From contig CM048591.1 of NCBI GenBank assembly GCA_026413225.1, positions 48,071,803 to 48,135,802 on the forward strand: a stretch of DNA of 64,000 bases, written 5' to 3'. A model generated the notes under the pieces. That model was given only the letters and a program-made list of their open reading frames with translations, was not told the DNA's origin and searched no databases. Source of the DNA: Otis tarda (Eukaryota; Chordata; Aves; Otidiformes; Otididae). Position numbers and translations under genes: made by a program. Shown one piece after another: positions 46,283-59,639 of this stretch; the stretch's first letter is position 1, and each line of letters begins with the position of its first letter.

Positions 46283-47176
46283 TGTGCTGTTTTTGTGGGC
46301 TATGGTGGCAGCTTCTGCGAGAAGCTGATAGCAGTTTCCCTTTTGTCCATCCAGTGGACTCAGCCAGGTCTAGGGCTGACCTGCTACTGGCCAAGGTCAA
46401 GCCAATTGTGAACAATTTCTTATGAGAGGAATGGCTGCAGACGCCAAGGTCAGTGAAGAAGGAGAGGGAGGAGTAAAGTCGCTCCTGGCAGAGATTCCCC
46501 TGCAGCCTGTGGTGCAGCCCATGGTGAAGCAGGCTGTACCCCTGCAGCCCATGGAGGCCCACCGAGGAGCAGAGATCCACCTGCAGCCCGTGGAGGACCC
46601 CACGCTGGGGCAGGTGGATGCCTGAAGGACGCTGTGGCCTGTGGAGAGCCCAAGCTGGGGCAGCCGTTCTGGAGGGACTGCACGCCGTGGAAAAACAACC
46701 CATGATGGAGCAGTTCATGAAGGACTGTAGCCCGTGGGAGGGACTCCACGCTGGAGCAGGGGAGGAATGTGAGAAGTTCTTCTCTTGAGGAGGAAGGAGT
46801 GGCACAAAGTGACGTGTGATGAACTGACCGTAACCCCCATTCCCTATTCCTCTGTGCTGCTTGGGGAGGGGAAGGAGGTAGAGATAATTTGTAGTTAAGC
46901 CTGGGAAGAGGGAGGGGAGGGAGGAAGTTATTTTTTTTCTCTCTCATTATCCTGCTTTGGTTTTATTAATAATAAATTGAAATATTTTTTCACCAAATCA
47001 AGTCTGTTTTGCTGATAATGATAACTTGAATGATCTCTCCCTGTACTTATCTCAAACCTGGAGTTTTTTGTTTTATCTCTCCCCCAACTCCCCCAACTAT
47101 CTCTCAACCCTCAGAGAGTGGGGAGAGTGAGTGAGAGGCTGCATAGCTTGGTGCCGAGCAGGGTGAAACTACGACA
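46283..47176 (+). mobile_element. ERV solo LTR 2, same family, internally shorter
   Basis: About 894 bp, starting TGTGCTG and ending '...ctacgaca'. It matches LTR 1 over 'actatggtggcagcttctgc', the 'atggctgcagacgccaagg' block, the 39-bp unit, the 'ctgaccgtaacccccattcc' block and the U5-like end. It lacks roughly the segment that corresponds to 43,150-43,400 of LTR 1, including the TATA-like element. The flanks are TACAG (46,278-46,282) and CACAG (47,177-47,181), a possible 5-bp target duplication with one change. It differs from the duplication of LTR 1, so this is an independent insertion. Confidence 0.8.
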
Positions 47177-47181
47177 CACAG

Positions 47182-50100
47182 AAAGGACATTAATGAACAC
47201 GGGGCATGAGGAAGCAAAACAACTTCTGATGGGATTTCAAGGATGAAATGTGAGAAAAATTAGAAGTGAAAGTCAGGAAAGATCAATTTGGGTGACATAC
47301 ATCACAAACAGAGATTTGTCCCTTCCACCAAGTATATTCAGATATCCTCATTCCTGTGGTCGCTGAGGAGTGGGAAGGGGGGTGTGTGTGTTAGTTTATT
47401 AGGAGTTTATAGTTTTTCTCATTATAATGTCTATCAGAACAGAGCAATCTTAAGGTTTATGAATTAGAACCTTCACATTGACTTTTTGTTTCATGTTTGG
47501 GTAAGTTTTTGGATCATTTCAATGTAGATATCCTTAAAATCTAATGGATGACAGTCCTTAATTTTCAACTCACATGATTAATACTTTCTCAAGTCTGCCA
47601 GAAACTAACGTGAAATGGCAGAATAATTTTAAGTAAAATAAAAACTCTTTTTACCTCATTTCTATGTACCTTTATGATGTCCCAGACAAGGGAGGCTGAA
47701 AATAGCTTTGTTGGGTGAATCTGTTTATCTTATGAAAGTGGTTTATTGTCTGGAGACAAGGAGAGTTTCTCTGAGTTAATGGGACTCTCTTCAAGATTGG
47801 CCTGATCTTCTATGTGTTTCTTTCCTGCAGGGAAAAAAAAAACCAAATCCAACATACAAACTGGCATAACTCCAGCTCTTCAAAAGAGCCTCTGTCTGTT
47901 TCAGCATCAAAACCAGGGTTGTGCTGACAGCATCTCTGTGAGGTTTTGCGTATTTATTAGCTAAAAGTCTGATCATACTTGTGCATGTCTGTATAGCCAA
48001 AGGCAGATGCATTATTTTCTGCAGAGCTGTCTGTTCACTTTTCTTGGGCTGTATAAGTTCGCAAATGATGTACATACACACAAGTAAACAAAGTGAGAGG
48101 AATTGCAAAAATGAAGATTAATATGTACCAGGAGAATGTGCTGTCACCCTGCTATGGCAGATTAGCAGCTGTTTTGCCTCCTCCTGCTCCACAGCCCTGA
48201 GAGGATGTACATTACAACCCGAAAAGTGGCCTCTTCCCCCACCAGGGAGGTCGCTGACCTGACCCAGCTTTCACCAGGCCATGCTCACAACATTAAACAT
48301 TTAACAAGGTGATAAGAGCCCAGAGGATTAGCATCTGGGGAAAAGGGGTATGACCTCTATAGTTGAGTTCCTATTAATAAAAACAGGCATAAGTGATCTA
48401 TTTCAAAATCTTCGTTTAGCAGGGAGGGGATAGAGTAGGCTGTATTTGCTCTTGCAGGAGGGAGAGAAGGGCACGGATGGGATCTGTGGTTGCATGGAAG
48501 CCATAGGTCTCTTGGGGGTTGGTGTTAACAGTGAGGAGAAGCAAGCAAAATTTCTTATTAACTGGAAACTGCTTAGCTACAGATTAACTTAACTACCTGC
48601 CAGCCCCTCTCCCCATCATTGCAGAAAATTTAATGACAGGCCTTTCCTAATAGGTATTCCTTTACAGACCTTTTGTCAGAGACAGATTTCCTGCATGTGT
48701 AAAGCCACCTACAGAGGTAACAACACCGTGCTCTTAGAATGAATTTCACAGTATTTAATTCTCCTTTCTAGAATTTGGGGAATTTTATTAAGACTCAATG
48801 TCTTAATCAATGCAGATGCTTGTGATTTGTCATAAATTTTTGTCATATTTTAGTAACATTTTGGGTGAGTGTGATCTAAAACAGTGTTGGAAAGAACCAT
48901 GATTACTTTTATGTATATACACACCAAAATTGCAATATATATATATATATATATACATGTAGCAAGTACATTAGAATTCTGCTAAAAATAATTATTAGGT
49001 ACTCAGACTTTTGTACTATGGTGTTTTGACATTTTATTATCTATAGCTCCAGTTCTCAGGTCTGCAAAAAAATCAACCCCATCACTGTATTTCTGTGAAT
49101 ATTCACATAATTGCTATTCAAAATAAAGCAGTGCATTAGCTAAATGTTCTCTGAAGAGAATAACTGTGTGCAATTCAGCTACCACTGGAAATTGAGTAAC
49201 CTTTTTTTCTAACTACATTGATGTATCCTGAGTTCTATGTCTGTTTTTTGAGACTTGCTTATGTATCAGCTACAGCTGCCATCCCGTGATTCCTCTCCCA
49301 TGTGGACTTGCTGGGAGGTGTAGGATATGCCAATGTGCCTCTGGTCTGGCTGATGGTGTGGACAGGGGCATACTGTGGCATTGCTCTGTAGCAGTGAGAG
49401 CCAACAACCTTTTGTGACCCTCTGAAGCTCTTTTTTTTTGCCCTCCAGTTTCCTGGGTGCTTGCAGTATCTGCTGAAATGCCTCACATGCAGCTGTCAGA
49501 GATCAAAATTCAACTCTTTTCCTTCCCTTTCTGAAATGAAATGAGTGAATATTGAGCATTCATGGGGTACAGGCACAGACAGGGCACCTGATGTTTGTCA
49601 TGCAGAGCATGCACTAAATCATGCAAATCTAGGCCCTAGTATTTTTTTATTGATATTTAGAAAGTAAGCTTGTTTCCATAGCTGTTTGCTTGGTTTTGGG
49701 CTTTTCCCCCCAACTTAGCAGCTATTTTTTTTTTGCAACTAAGAGTGTTTGGAAACTATTTCCTTTACCAGCAATTTCAATATCATATTTTTTGTAGCTG
49801 GAAATTTTAACTTCCTTTTTGCTATCACTTTCTGTAAGTTTTTATCTCAAATTCTATATATACTCTGCATTACTCTTTTAATGACTTCCTTTTATGACTT
49901 GCCCTCACAAAACAAAACCCTGTTTTTAGTAATGGCTGTGTTCAGTTTCCCCATTGAGTAATTTAATAGGATGTTACAAAAAAATCAAGACAGTAGGCAA
50001 CACAACTAAGTGAAAAAAGCATGTATTTTTTACATCCAGACATGAGATTGTTACTGCTTTTTTTTTGGCAGTTTTTGCTTGAGAGAATTGCTAGATTCAG

Positions 50101-52367
50101 CTTTTGCTAACTTTATTCGGGAAGTACTGAATGGTTTGTGCTAGTGATAGTGAATTTGAAATACAACTAGTATATTTTGAATGCAGTAAAATTGCCTAAT
50201 GTACATATGGTTAATGTAATTTACAGAGAAACTCTGCTTAAAATAAAGAAGGTTTGTTTCAAATCAGTTTAATGCATTAAACATCTACCTGCAATTTTAA
50301 TTGCAGTGAATGTGATCTGCCTAGAGCTTTCTGCAAAAAAACCAGTCCGATGTCACTATGAGATATTTCCAAGTACTCTTAATTTTGTGCTATCTTTCAA
50401 ATAATTTCTTTAAAAGCAAAGAAAGGCACTGTTAAAAAGGAGATGACTTTCATAGAAAAGATGACAAACATTTCAGGGAAAACATTAATTCAAGAAGAAA
50501 CAGATGGAAACAACTGGAAGATGACAGACTCCCAGATTTGTCATTTGGGATTGAGTCATTGGGGCCTGTGTGTAGGCCGGGGCTTCTGTAACTGAATCAA
50601 CGTTTTTTTTATCATGTGCTAGGAACAAGAGTGGCATTCACTTCAGAGAGGTTTTCATTAATGAATCATCTCTAAGGGCAGTTGCTGCTCGTAAAAGATC
50701 AAAGGTAAAACCCAATGATGTGTAAAAATAACTGTAATGGACAAAATCCCTAACAGAGAAAGGGAAGATTATGTCACACAGCTCTGTGTACAGTGCCATC
50801 AGTTTTCCTTCTGCTGGGAGCTACAACCTTTCTGAGCTGGTACCTCTGAGGCTGGCAGAAATGACTGCCTCGGCCAGCCACAGATATGGGAAGACAGAGA
50901 TTGACACGTAGCAGCATTATGGCTGCACAATGAGACCTCAATCAAAGCAGGTGGCCAACTGCAAACATTTGAATCACAAGCATCTCATTAGTCCATTGTG
51001 CAACACCAAAGTAACCAATAGTCATAAGTATGTCTTCCATTTTGCTGTTATGCTGCTGCATCCCACCTTCTAGCCAGCTGTGGACGTGTGGCACATGCTT
51101 GGTGCTTGATTGCCAACAAGAAGTGTATGCTGCCTTACGTATCCACATAAGTATTAACCTAACTGGTCTGCAATTCCTATAACTAGAGAAGAGTGAGGCT
51201 CATCCCAGCTACATATCCAGCTGAGCTTATGTGTAGAGAACGCAATAAAAAGATGGGCCAGGGGCTGTGATCACACATTGTCCTGGCAATGTTGTACTTG
51301 ATATTTCAGGCCTGAGATAAGGAATGCTTTTGTGAAGCCATGGGAAAGGCATTTGAATATCTTAAATCTGATCTAGTTTGGAAAAAGAAAGATTAGCAGC
51401 AGGTCATGACTTTAACTGGAAGCATGCAAGCTCAAAACTGACAGACTCTTTTGACTCTCCCAGTTGGGCATACTATGCCAGCCAACTATGTTCAAACACA
51501 TCCTCTGATCAGCTCGGAGTTATGCCCATCTGTTAGGATAATAGTGGCATTAACTCACTTTCTGTGTGTTTGGATAATACCCAAATATGTTGTGCTCCTC
51601 CATGCAGGAGGCAAACACCAGGCCAAGAGGTGCCTTTTATGGGCAGCCAGGACAGCCCCACATGGGACATCTGTTCTCCAAGAGGTTTTCTGGGTCTAGT
51701 GTAGGGCTTTGTTCATTTTGGCTACTGCATCAGGCAAGGGGGGAGGTTCGCACACGTGCCAACAACCGTGATTGTTTTAGAAGCATCTCAGTGTGCCAAA
51801 ATACATGCTGTAGTAAAATACGGCCTACAGATCTTGCAGTGTGAGAGCTGTGTAGCGTATGAACAAAATGAGTCACAGAAAGAGGCATGCAGCTGATAAC
51901 CAAGAAGACCTTGTGCATCTGGTCAACCAGGAATTCAGATAAACTTGCAAAGTAATTTGTCCCTGCTAGTATGGAGCAAAATTAAAAATAAATAACTGAG
52001 CATTGTCACTTCAGCGTGAAAAAAGCACAGGTTTTGCAAAAAGTGTGTCAGAAGTGTTTCCTTTCTTCTTGTGAGAACAATTATTGTGCTAACAATGGGA
52101 TTTAAAATGGGTCACAGTATCCTTACAGTCCAAGTTTAATGCAGCCAGGCAAGCACGAATAGCGTCACCAGGCATCCCCAACGTGCATGTGCACAGGGGA
52201 CTACAAACTGAGTGGTAAAGGGTAGTAGGAAATGTGGTCTTGTGCCATGCAACCAGGGCAAGCACCAGGAAGGTTTTCTGTGGTTACTGAAATGATGTTA
52301 ATCTAGAAACTTGCTTACCTGACAGCAAGTCATTCCTTTGCCTATACCCTGCCTCTGCTAGCCAAAT
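47182..52367. other. AT-rich non-coding DNA, no gene seen
   Basis: About 5.2 kb with no recognisable gene or young repeat. It holds an (AT)n microsatellite of about ten units at 48,935-48,955. The longest open frame (105 codons, minus strand 47,791-48,108) has no domain. No RNA gene is supported. Confidence 0.55.
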
Positions 52368-53204
52368 TCATAGAATCATAGAATTTTTAAGGTTGGAAAA
52401 GACCTCCAAAATAATCAAGTCCAACCGTCAACCTAAAACTATCATGTCTACTAAACCATGTCCTGGAGTGCCACGTCTACACATTTTTTGAACACCTCCA
52501 GGGATGGTGACTCCACCACTTCCCTTGGCAGCCTGTTCCAGTGCCTGACCACTCTTTCAGTAAATAAGTGTTTCCTAATAGCCAGCCTAAACCTCCCCTG
52601 CCACAACTTGAGGGCATTTCCTCTCATCGTTACTTGGGAGAAGAGACCAACACCCACCTCCCTACAACCTCCTTTCACATAGTTGTAGAAAGCAATGAGA
52701 TCTCCCCTCAGCCTCCTCTTCTCCAGACTAAACAATCCCAGTTCCCTCAGCCACTTCTCATAAGATTTGTGCTCCAGACCCCCCACCAGCTTCGTTGCCC
52801 TTCTCTGGACAGGCTCCAGCAACTCAATGTCCTTCTTGTAGTAAGGGGCCCAAAACTGCACACAGTGTTCAAGGTGCAGCCTCACCAGTGCCGAGCAGAG
52901 GGGCACAATCACCTCCCCACTCCTGGTGGCCACACTGTTCCTGATATAAGCCAGAAGGCTGTTGGCCTTCTTGGACACCTGGGCACATTGCTGGCTCATG
53001 TTCAGCTGCCTACCAGCACCCTCAGGGCCCTGTGCACCAGGTAGCTTTCCAGCCACTCTTCCCCAAGCCTGTAGCGTTGCATCGTGTTGTTGTGACTCAA
53101 GTGCAGGATCTGGCACTTGGCCTTGTTGAACCTCACACAATTCACCTCGGCCCATCAATCCAGCCTGTCCAGATCCCTCTACAGAGCCTTCCTACCCTTG
53201 ATCA
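52368..53204 (-). mobile_element. CR1 LINE of a second subfamily, antisense
   Basis: The tail 'ttcatagaatcatagaattt' at 52,368-52,388 begins a minus-strand CR1 whose 3' UTR differs from the 9.7-24.6 kb copies ('gttggaaaagacctccaaaa', 'atcaagtccaaccgtcaacc'). The 235-codon minus-strand frame 52,451-53,158 is the longest CR1 frame in the window. It reads the ORF2 C-terminal landmarks [39 protein letters not shown] and [20 protein letters not shown]. It lacks endonuclease and polymerase. The good preservation suggests a relatively recent insertion of this subfamily. Confidence 0.93.
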
Positions 53205-55171
53205 CAGCTGTTGCTGGACACCTTTATGGCTTCTGTTACAGATCTGCTTAAAGCTGATATGCGTATTAATCTAAATAAACCAGACAATGTATATCCAAGT
53301 CCTTATTAGATAATGTAGATAGTGTTTTCAAAGTATAGCTACTATTTTTCTATAGTAATTCTTCAAACTTTTTATGTTTTAGGAAAGAAAACTTGTGGTT
53401 TTTATTGTTTTGAGGAAGAAAAAAATGTATTTTCAGTGTAGCCATCAGTTTCTGAGGTTTATTTTGTTGTTATTTAAAAAAAATCACAAATGCCTTTGCT
53501 CCTGGACATTTGAAAAGTGAGACATAGCATGTAGATGAAAGTGTAGGCACAATTTTAAAGCACTTGTTTCTTAAAATCTTGGTTTGAATGTTTGGACTGC
53601 TTTGTCTCACTCACCAGCCTTGCAGTCAGAAAAGCCTGAAAGAGAAAAAAAAGGACAAATTTTGAGGCTGAAGGAACAGCTGCATTGGTTCTCTACTACA
53701 GCAAAGCTAAGCAAAATACCAGAGAGCACCAGGTAATTTAATAAGGCAATTGTATATGCCTTAAGCTAAGTGTACCAGACACATATGAATGATGCTGTTG
53801 TGTTATGCTGCTGGTTTGCTAAGAAAGCATAATTTAAAAGACTGTGGAATTTGAAGATTTAATTTTGATGGAAAAAATCCTCAATACACGAAAGTTACTA
53901 TGATTTGATTTAGAGGATTTAATATATATTTTTCCGGAGTAAGTCAGCTAATTTTTAAGAGCATACTTCATTCTTCTTTACTTCAGCACCCCCAATGACC
54001 TTTTAGGAACAGGAGTAACGTCTTGGGTGTTCAATGTAAAGGTTTGTTCCAGATGAAACTCAAAGATAGTAATGTCTCCCTTAAACAAATACTCCTTCCG
54101 ATACTCTATCTACAGTGATAACTTCACAGACTACAGTATTTGTCTAAATTGTAGAATTTTGTGACCATACTATACATCAGAGTGAATTCACTGAAGTGAA
54201 TTCTGGTTTAAGACGTGTTTATTTTTACAATCTTGTTAATGAAAAGGTAACACAGAAAGGATGGAAACTTTCAGCTGAGTTTTACTTGAATTCTAATGTG
54301 AAAGAAAAATGTTTAAGAAAACCCAAGAGAAGACCAAAGATGATGGCTTTCATCAGGTAATATCAACAATAACAAAACACATCAAGCCAATCGTAATACT
54401 TTTGGTCTAGGTCTTACATGTTTTATCTGTAGCTAATCGCCTAGACTACTGCAGATTACAGGGAGCAAATATGCCACCATAGGCAAGAAACGGCTTTACA
54501 AGTAAACAGCTTTCAGATGAAGAGAGCAACAGAAGTTCTCTCATTTTTGGGCTTTGTAAAACAGTCTCCAGCAGTTACACACTTCCGTTTTATCACGTGT
54601 GTCAGACTTCCACAGCTCAACTTTATGCAAAAAGTATAATGAATATAAGAGAAGCTTAGCTCAGATTTCACAGATTTTGTTTGGCCCAGAGACTGGAGAC
54701 TGGACTCCTGTGCCTTGAAATGAGCAAATCGTGATTCCAGACTTGAAGAGCAAGTCTCTGTGGACTCTAAAAAACATGTGAATGTATTTCACTAGTCATA
54801 TAGCACTTTGGTTTATATTACACAGCATCCTTACTGAAGGGGCTCTGGACAGGCTCAGGGAAGGGGAATCCACCAAAGGTTACTAAATGTGTAGAAAACA
54901 GCTCTACTTCAATAAATGCCCCAGCCAGACAGTGTTGGAGGTTGTGAGAGTATGCAGGAGAAGCCTGCTGCTTTGTTGGCTCTTTCTTCCTCCACAGGCA
55001 TCTTCTTCTGGCTGTTGTCAAAGCCAGAAATCACAAGCAAATCACAAGCTGGCTGTGATTGCCTCTGGCCTCACCAACTGTCTAACACTTGCACCCTTAA
55101 GCTAATAGACACTTTGACTTTCTTCAGAGTTGGTACAGGGCTACTGAGAGTATGAAAGAAAAAAATGGTGA
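53205..55171. other. AT-rich non-coding DNA, no gene seen
   Basis: Single-copy sequence with no recognisable exon or repeat; open frames stay under 80 codons. Confidence 0.55.
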
Positions 55172-55533
55172 AGGAGCTTGCTCTGGGGAGACCTTAGAGT
55201 GGCCTTCCAAAACGTAAAGGGGACTTACAAGAAAGACAGGCAGAAACTCTTTAGCAGGGCCTGTTGTGATGGGACAAGGGGTAATGGTTTTAAAATAGGA
55301 GGCAGACTGAGAGTAGACATAAGGAAGAAATTTTTACAATGAGAGTGGTGAAACACTGGAACAGGTTGCCCAGAGAGGTGGTAGATGCCCCATCCCTGGA
55401 AACATTCAAGACCAGGTTGGATAGGGCTCTGAGCAACTTGATCTAGTTGAAGATGTCCCTGCTCCTTTCAGGGAGATTAGACTAGATAACCTTTGAAGGT
55501 CCCTTCCAACGCAAACCATTCTATGATGCTATA
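55172..55533 (+). mobile_element. CR1 LINE 3' end, sense
   Basis: From 'gctctggggagaccttagag' through 'gggcctgttgtgatgggac', 'aggttgcccagagaggtgg' and 'ggtcccttccaacgc' to the tail 'accattctatgatgctat'. Only the last part of ORF2 and the 3' UTR are kept. Confidence 0.92.
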
Positions 55534-55540
55534 AAGAAGG

Positions 55541-55604
55541 TCACCCATGGGCAAATCTGGATACCTCAGAGAATCCACCCATGGGAAAAGCTGGATACCT
55601 CAGT
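55541..55604 (+). repeat. 34-bp direct repeat, two copies
   Basis: 'cacccatgggcaaatctgg' and 'cacccatgggaaaagctgg', each followed by 'atacctcag', start 34 bp apart directly downstream of the CR1 tail. Nearly identical, so the duplication is probably recent. Confidence 0.75.
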
Positions 55605-58600
55605 TAGCAAAGTGCAGCAAGCCCATTAGGGATTTACTAAAGCTAATGAAGGACGGGCAGCTTGAAGCTCCCTGAAGCTGGTTCACATTCGTCATCTTGG
55701 GATCCACAGCCCCGAGGCTCCTCCTGTGGGTAACTACCTTTATCTATTATTTTAATCAACAGAGCAGAAGTCACTTTATTTGTACAACAAAGTGGGAAAG
55801 CATTACTCAATATTTATAGAATAGTCTTATAGTGAAAACATTTGGTCTAAAAGTGGGAGACCTGAGTTAATTTCCTCTTTCCAACAAAAGTATTTAAAAA
55901 ACACACTGATCTCTCCAGCCAGGATAGCATTCAGACTATCAGTTGATGGGACATTTTTGTTTGGAGAGATCCTTCCTGCTGAAATAATGCCCTTCTGCAG
56001 CAAGAATGCAAGATTAACTGGGTTGGCAAACTGAGAGCATGATTATTTAACCCAATGGTTAGGCTGTTCATCTGGGGCAAGGCAGTTTTGGAGGTAATCT
56101 AAATATTGGATCAGTGATTATAAGATCAGAATCACATAATCTCTGATTTTTTGGTAAAATTTCACTCCATTTTGTGAGAAGTCCAGGTTGGTGAGTATGT
56201 GGGAGGTGTGTTTAAGACTTACCTGGAAGTCTTACAGGATGGCTGCTTAGGGTTCTTAATTGGAGTTGAACAGGAGATAGACAAAGAGCTACTCAGAGCA
56301 GTTTTTCTCCTTAGATGCACTTTGTGTCTGGGGAATTTTGAGTCAAACAGATAAACGTGCCCAGCATTGGGGAATAGTAGAGGCTAGGTTTTCAGGATCA
56401 AAATTTTAGCCTTACATTGCTCCTCGTTTGCATTAGGCTATCAACACGGGAAAAACAAACACCCTGCAGCTGGTTTTACATGCCGGTCTGACTCCTTTCA
56501 TGATATCAGAGCCACCGATATGTCTTGTGGTTGTACAGAGCTAGCTCAGATCTACGAGTAGGGTAGCTGTGTTCACACAGTTGTTTCTGCAGAGCCTCTT
56601 GACTTGGGGACCATGTCTCCTAAGCACAGCTGCTCTGCATCTGGACCTGTGCTGGCAAGCTTGCACACCTACGGATGCATCACCTGTGTTCATCAGTGTG
56701 GTAAGGGAGGAAATCTCTGCACCACGTTCATTGTGCAGCTTAGGCACAGTGAAAGACTTGTGTCAGGTTTAGTTCTTTGTTTGAATTTCCAAAGGTATTT
56801 AGGTGCCCAACAACTACTGAAAACATGTTCAATTATGTACATATTACTCTAATAAGTGCTAGTTTTTGCTGTACACTCAGTGAGATAAAAAGCCTGCAGA
56901 AAGCACAGCTGAGCAGGAAACCAGTGCATGCAGTAACTCTAGGAAAACTGTAGTGTTTATCAGAAAAGCATATGAAGTAGAATGAATGAAACAAATTAAA
57001 GGACCAGTCCCATCTTTCTTGAACTGCCTTTAAAAATTCTTCATGTGTACTGAGGTAGCCACTCTTGTGCAAGAGAATTACCATCTTGTATTCCCCAAAG
57101 GGCCAGAAATAGGAAAAGTTGTCTTATAAGAAACACAGATTTTTCTCTCTGCACCACCTACCAGTACAGAATATACACATTACAGGAAAATAGTATCGGT
57201 ACATAAAGACAACATTTTACCTTTAATTCTTATTAAAAAGTATGTTCACACTGCCTTTCAGTGCAGTGCAAATGGCAAGTGAGCAAACGGCAAGTGAGAT
57301 AGGTTGGTACTGCAAAATATATGACAGATAGATTACTCATTGCAAGGAGATGGTGCTGTACATTTACAAATAATTGATTTATTAGTTCAATTTAACAAGA
57401 AGTAAATTTTTTATGAAATATCTGCTCTGTTTTCTACAGAAGATATTAAGGTCAAGGGAAAGTACATATGATACTGATTCTTTGAACAATATATTACAAT
57501 CTAAAGGTAAATAGGTTTCTGTGGAACTCACTACAAAAGTAGATGCAAGAGTCTGCAGGATACAAATGAAACTTTGATAACTACAAAACTCTTCTTAATG
57601 TTCCTGCTGGGAGAGTACATATGAAATAACCTGTTTTTCTGAAATAGGCCTTCAACTCCCAGGCCACAGATGTCATAAGCATACTGTGCCATCCCATACA
57701 CAATAGCATCTTACAACAGCATCGTGTCCTGTAGCCTGAAGGACGCTGCTCTTTCTCCTCTGACTGAAGCATCCAGTCAGATGCTTTAGCTTACGATAAA
57801 AAAATTTAACCAATTCAAACATTAAAACTGCCGCTTTAAACAACCAAGCATGCCTTGCAGAATGCAAAATGTGGGACTGGCCTTGGCAAGCTGCTTGAAC
57901 AAAGAAAGGTAGTTTTCATTCCTTTGCAATGTTCCATTATTTATTTATTCTGCCTTTACTACTCTTTCACCTTTTTGTGCACAGATACTGTAAATGTAAA
58001 TTGGCTATTTGCCATTGGTAATCTCTGAAAATGTTGTTTATTGTTTCAGAACTCTTTGTCTATCTTCTTTGCTTTTGCACATAATTTTCTGACCTCCTTT
58101 TTGTTCTCTAAATATATATGAATGCTTTTGTGTGCATGAAAAGAACCATTGTTTAGGTCAAAATGGTAAAGTGCAGATACATAACATGTCCCCATAATTT
58201 TCTAATAGTGCTCCTCAGTCTTGCACAGCTATACGTCTATGAGACAAAGACTGTGGTGACTTGATGGGTGAATCTTGAAGACCTTATCCTTCAGGAGGAA
58301 CTCAACGAAGCAAAAATGCAGCAATATTCTGTTAGTAGCCTAAATCCCTGCTGTCAGTCTGAGACTGGACCCAGTACAGGCACACAGAGGGGTGCTGCCC
58401 ACTGAACCAGTCATGCCAGGCTCTTGTCCTCTCAGTGCCAGCCCAGCACAGTGAATGGTAGGTGAGACCATAGGTGATTTAGGTTATGTGGTAGAAAACA
58501 CTGAAAATAAATGTCCTCTGGCATCATGCAATGAAATAGCCCGTTCTGCATGCAGAGCATATTCAGCATATTTAGAGGTCTCTTTAGCCATCTTTTTGTA

Positions 58601-59639
58601 CTGGTCTCTGGTCCCTGTTGTGTGTGTGTGCTGGGCAGGGTGGAGGTTCCCCCCACTTCTTCCTCTCACCTCGCTTTTGAGAAAGATCCCTTTCCCTGCT
58701 CTTCACTGTCTCCTCTATGCATTCTCTCTACATTTCTCAGGCTACTGGTAAAAATGCTTGCAAGCATTTAACTCTTCTTTCTTTCTGCTCTTCTTCCTCT
58801 GGTTGTCTGAGCTCTTCAGGGTGATGTTTAGCCCAGGTAAATCTTGACTTTCCCACTGCATTTTGAGAAATGGAAGAAATTGTGCAGACTCTGGGGTCAG
58901 TTGTTGGACAAACTGGGACTGCTTTGTTGCTCACATGTGACAGTATGCATGTATGGAGAAACAAGACAGCTTCTTCTCCTTCCTTGTGGTTTCCACCACC
59001 ACTCTTACTGCAAATAGACATGGATTTGCTGGACATCAGCAAAGTTGCTTCCTGAGGCCTTGAATTTGTAGCTCACTCCATGATAGAAAAAGGATTAAAT
59101 GTCTTCATAAGGAGTGCCTTGACTGACGATGTTTAGAGACTTCAAGTTTAGCATCTCATATCACCCTTCTGAGTCATTCATGTGTCAGTGGCCTACAGTG
59201 ACTGAACAGGAGCTTCTGCAAGGGGGAAAAGGCGTATGTCTCTGAGATTGTGGAACCAGGGATGAGAGGCCAAAACAACATTTCTGGGGGCCTGGAGGGA
59301 GCAGCTAGGGCTGGCATGGAGGCAGATGGGATTCAAGAACAGGGCAGTCTGTAAAAGAGCACAGAGAGAAACCCATTCCCAGTCCCTTCACATCCCACTG
59401 ATTTTTTCCAGTTCCTTACTCTATATGAAACATCTCACTTCTCAAAGCCCCCAAACCTGCACGGACCACTATGCCCCCATGTTCAGTCCTTAAAGGATCT
59501 CATTCTGTGCTCAGACTCTGAAACATTTTTGAGTTTTCAGTTTCACAATCCAAACGTGCAACATAGTTAGGGTCCCACAGTGGTTTTTGGTTCTCCACCA
59601 CCTTGTTTTACTCATGTCTCTGATGCTAAACCAATGATT
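55605..59639. other. AT-rich non-coding DNA, no gene seen
   Basis: About 4 kb without a recognisable gene. A short (TG)n stretch lies near 58,618-58,631. Overlapping open frames near 58,430-59,055 (up to 101 codons) occur on both strands and show no domain. Confidence 0.55.

Noticed and set aside
42998-47176. One provirus with two LTRs and an internal region
   Set aside because: The 2-kb interval between the LTRs shows no retroviral coding sequence, primer-binding site or polypurine tract, and the two LTRs have different flanking 5-bp repeats.
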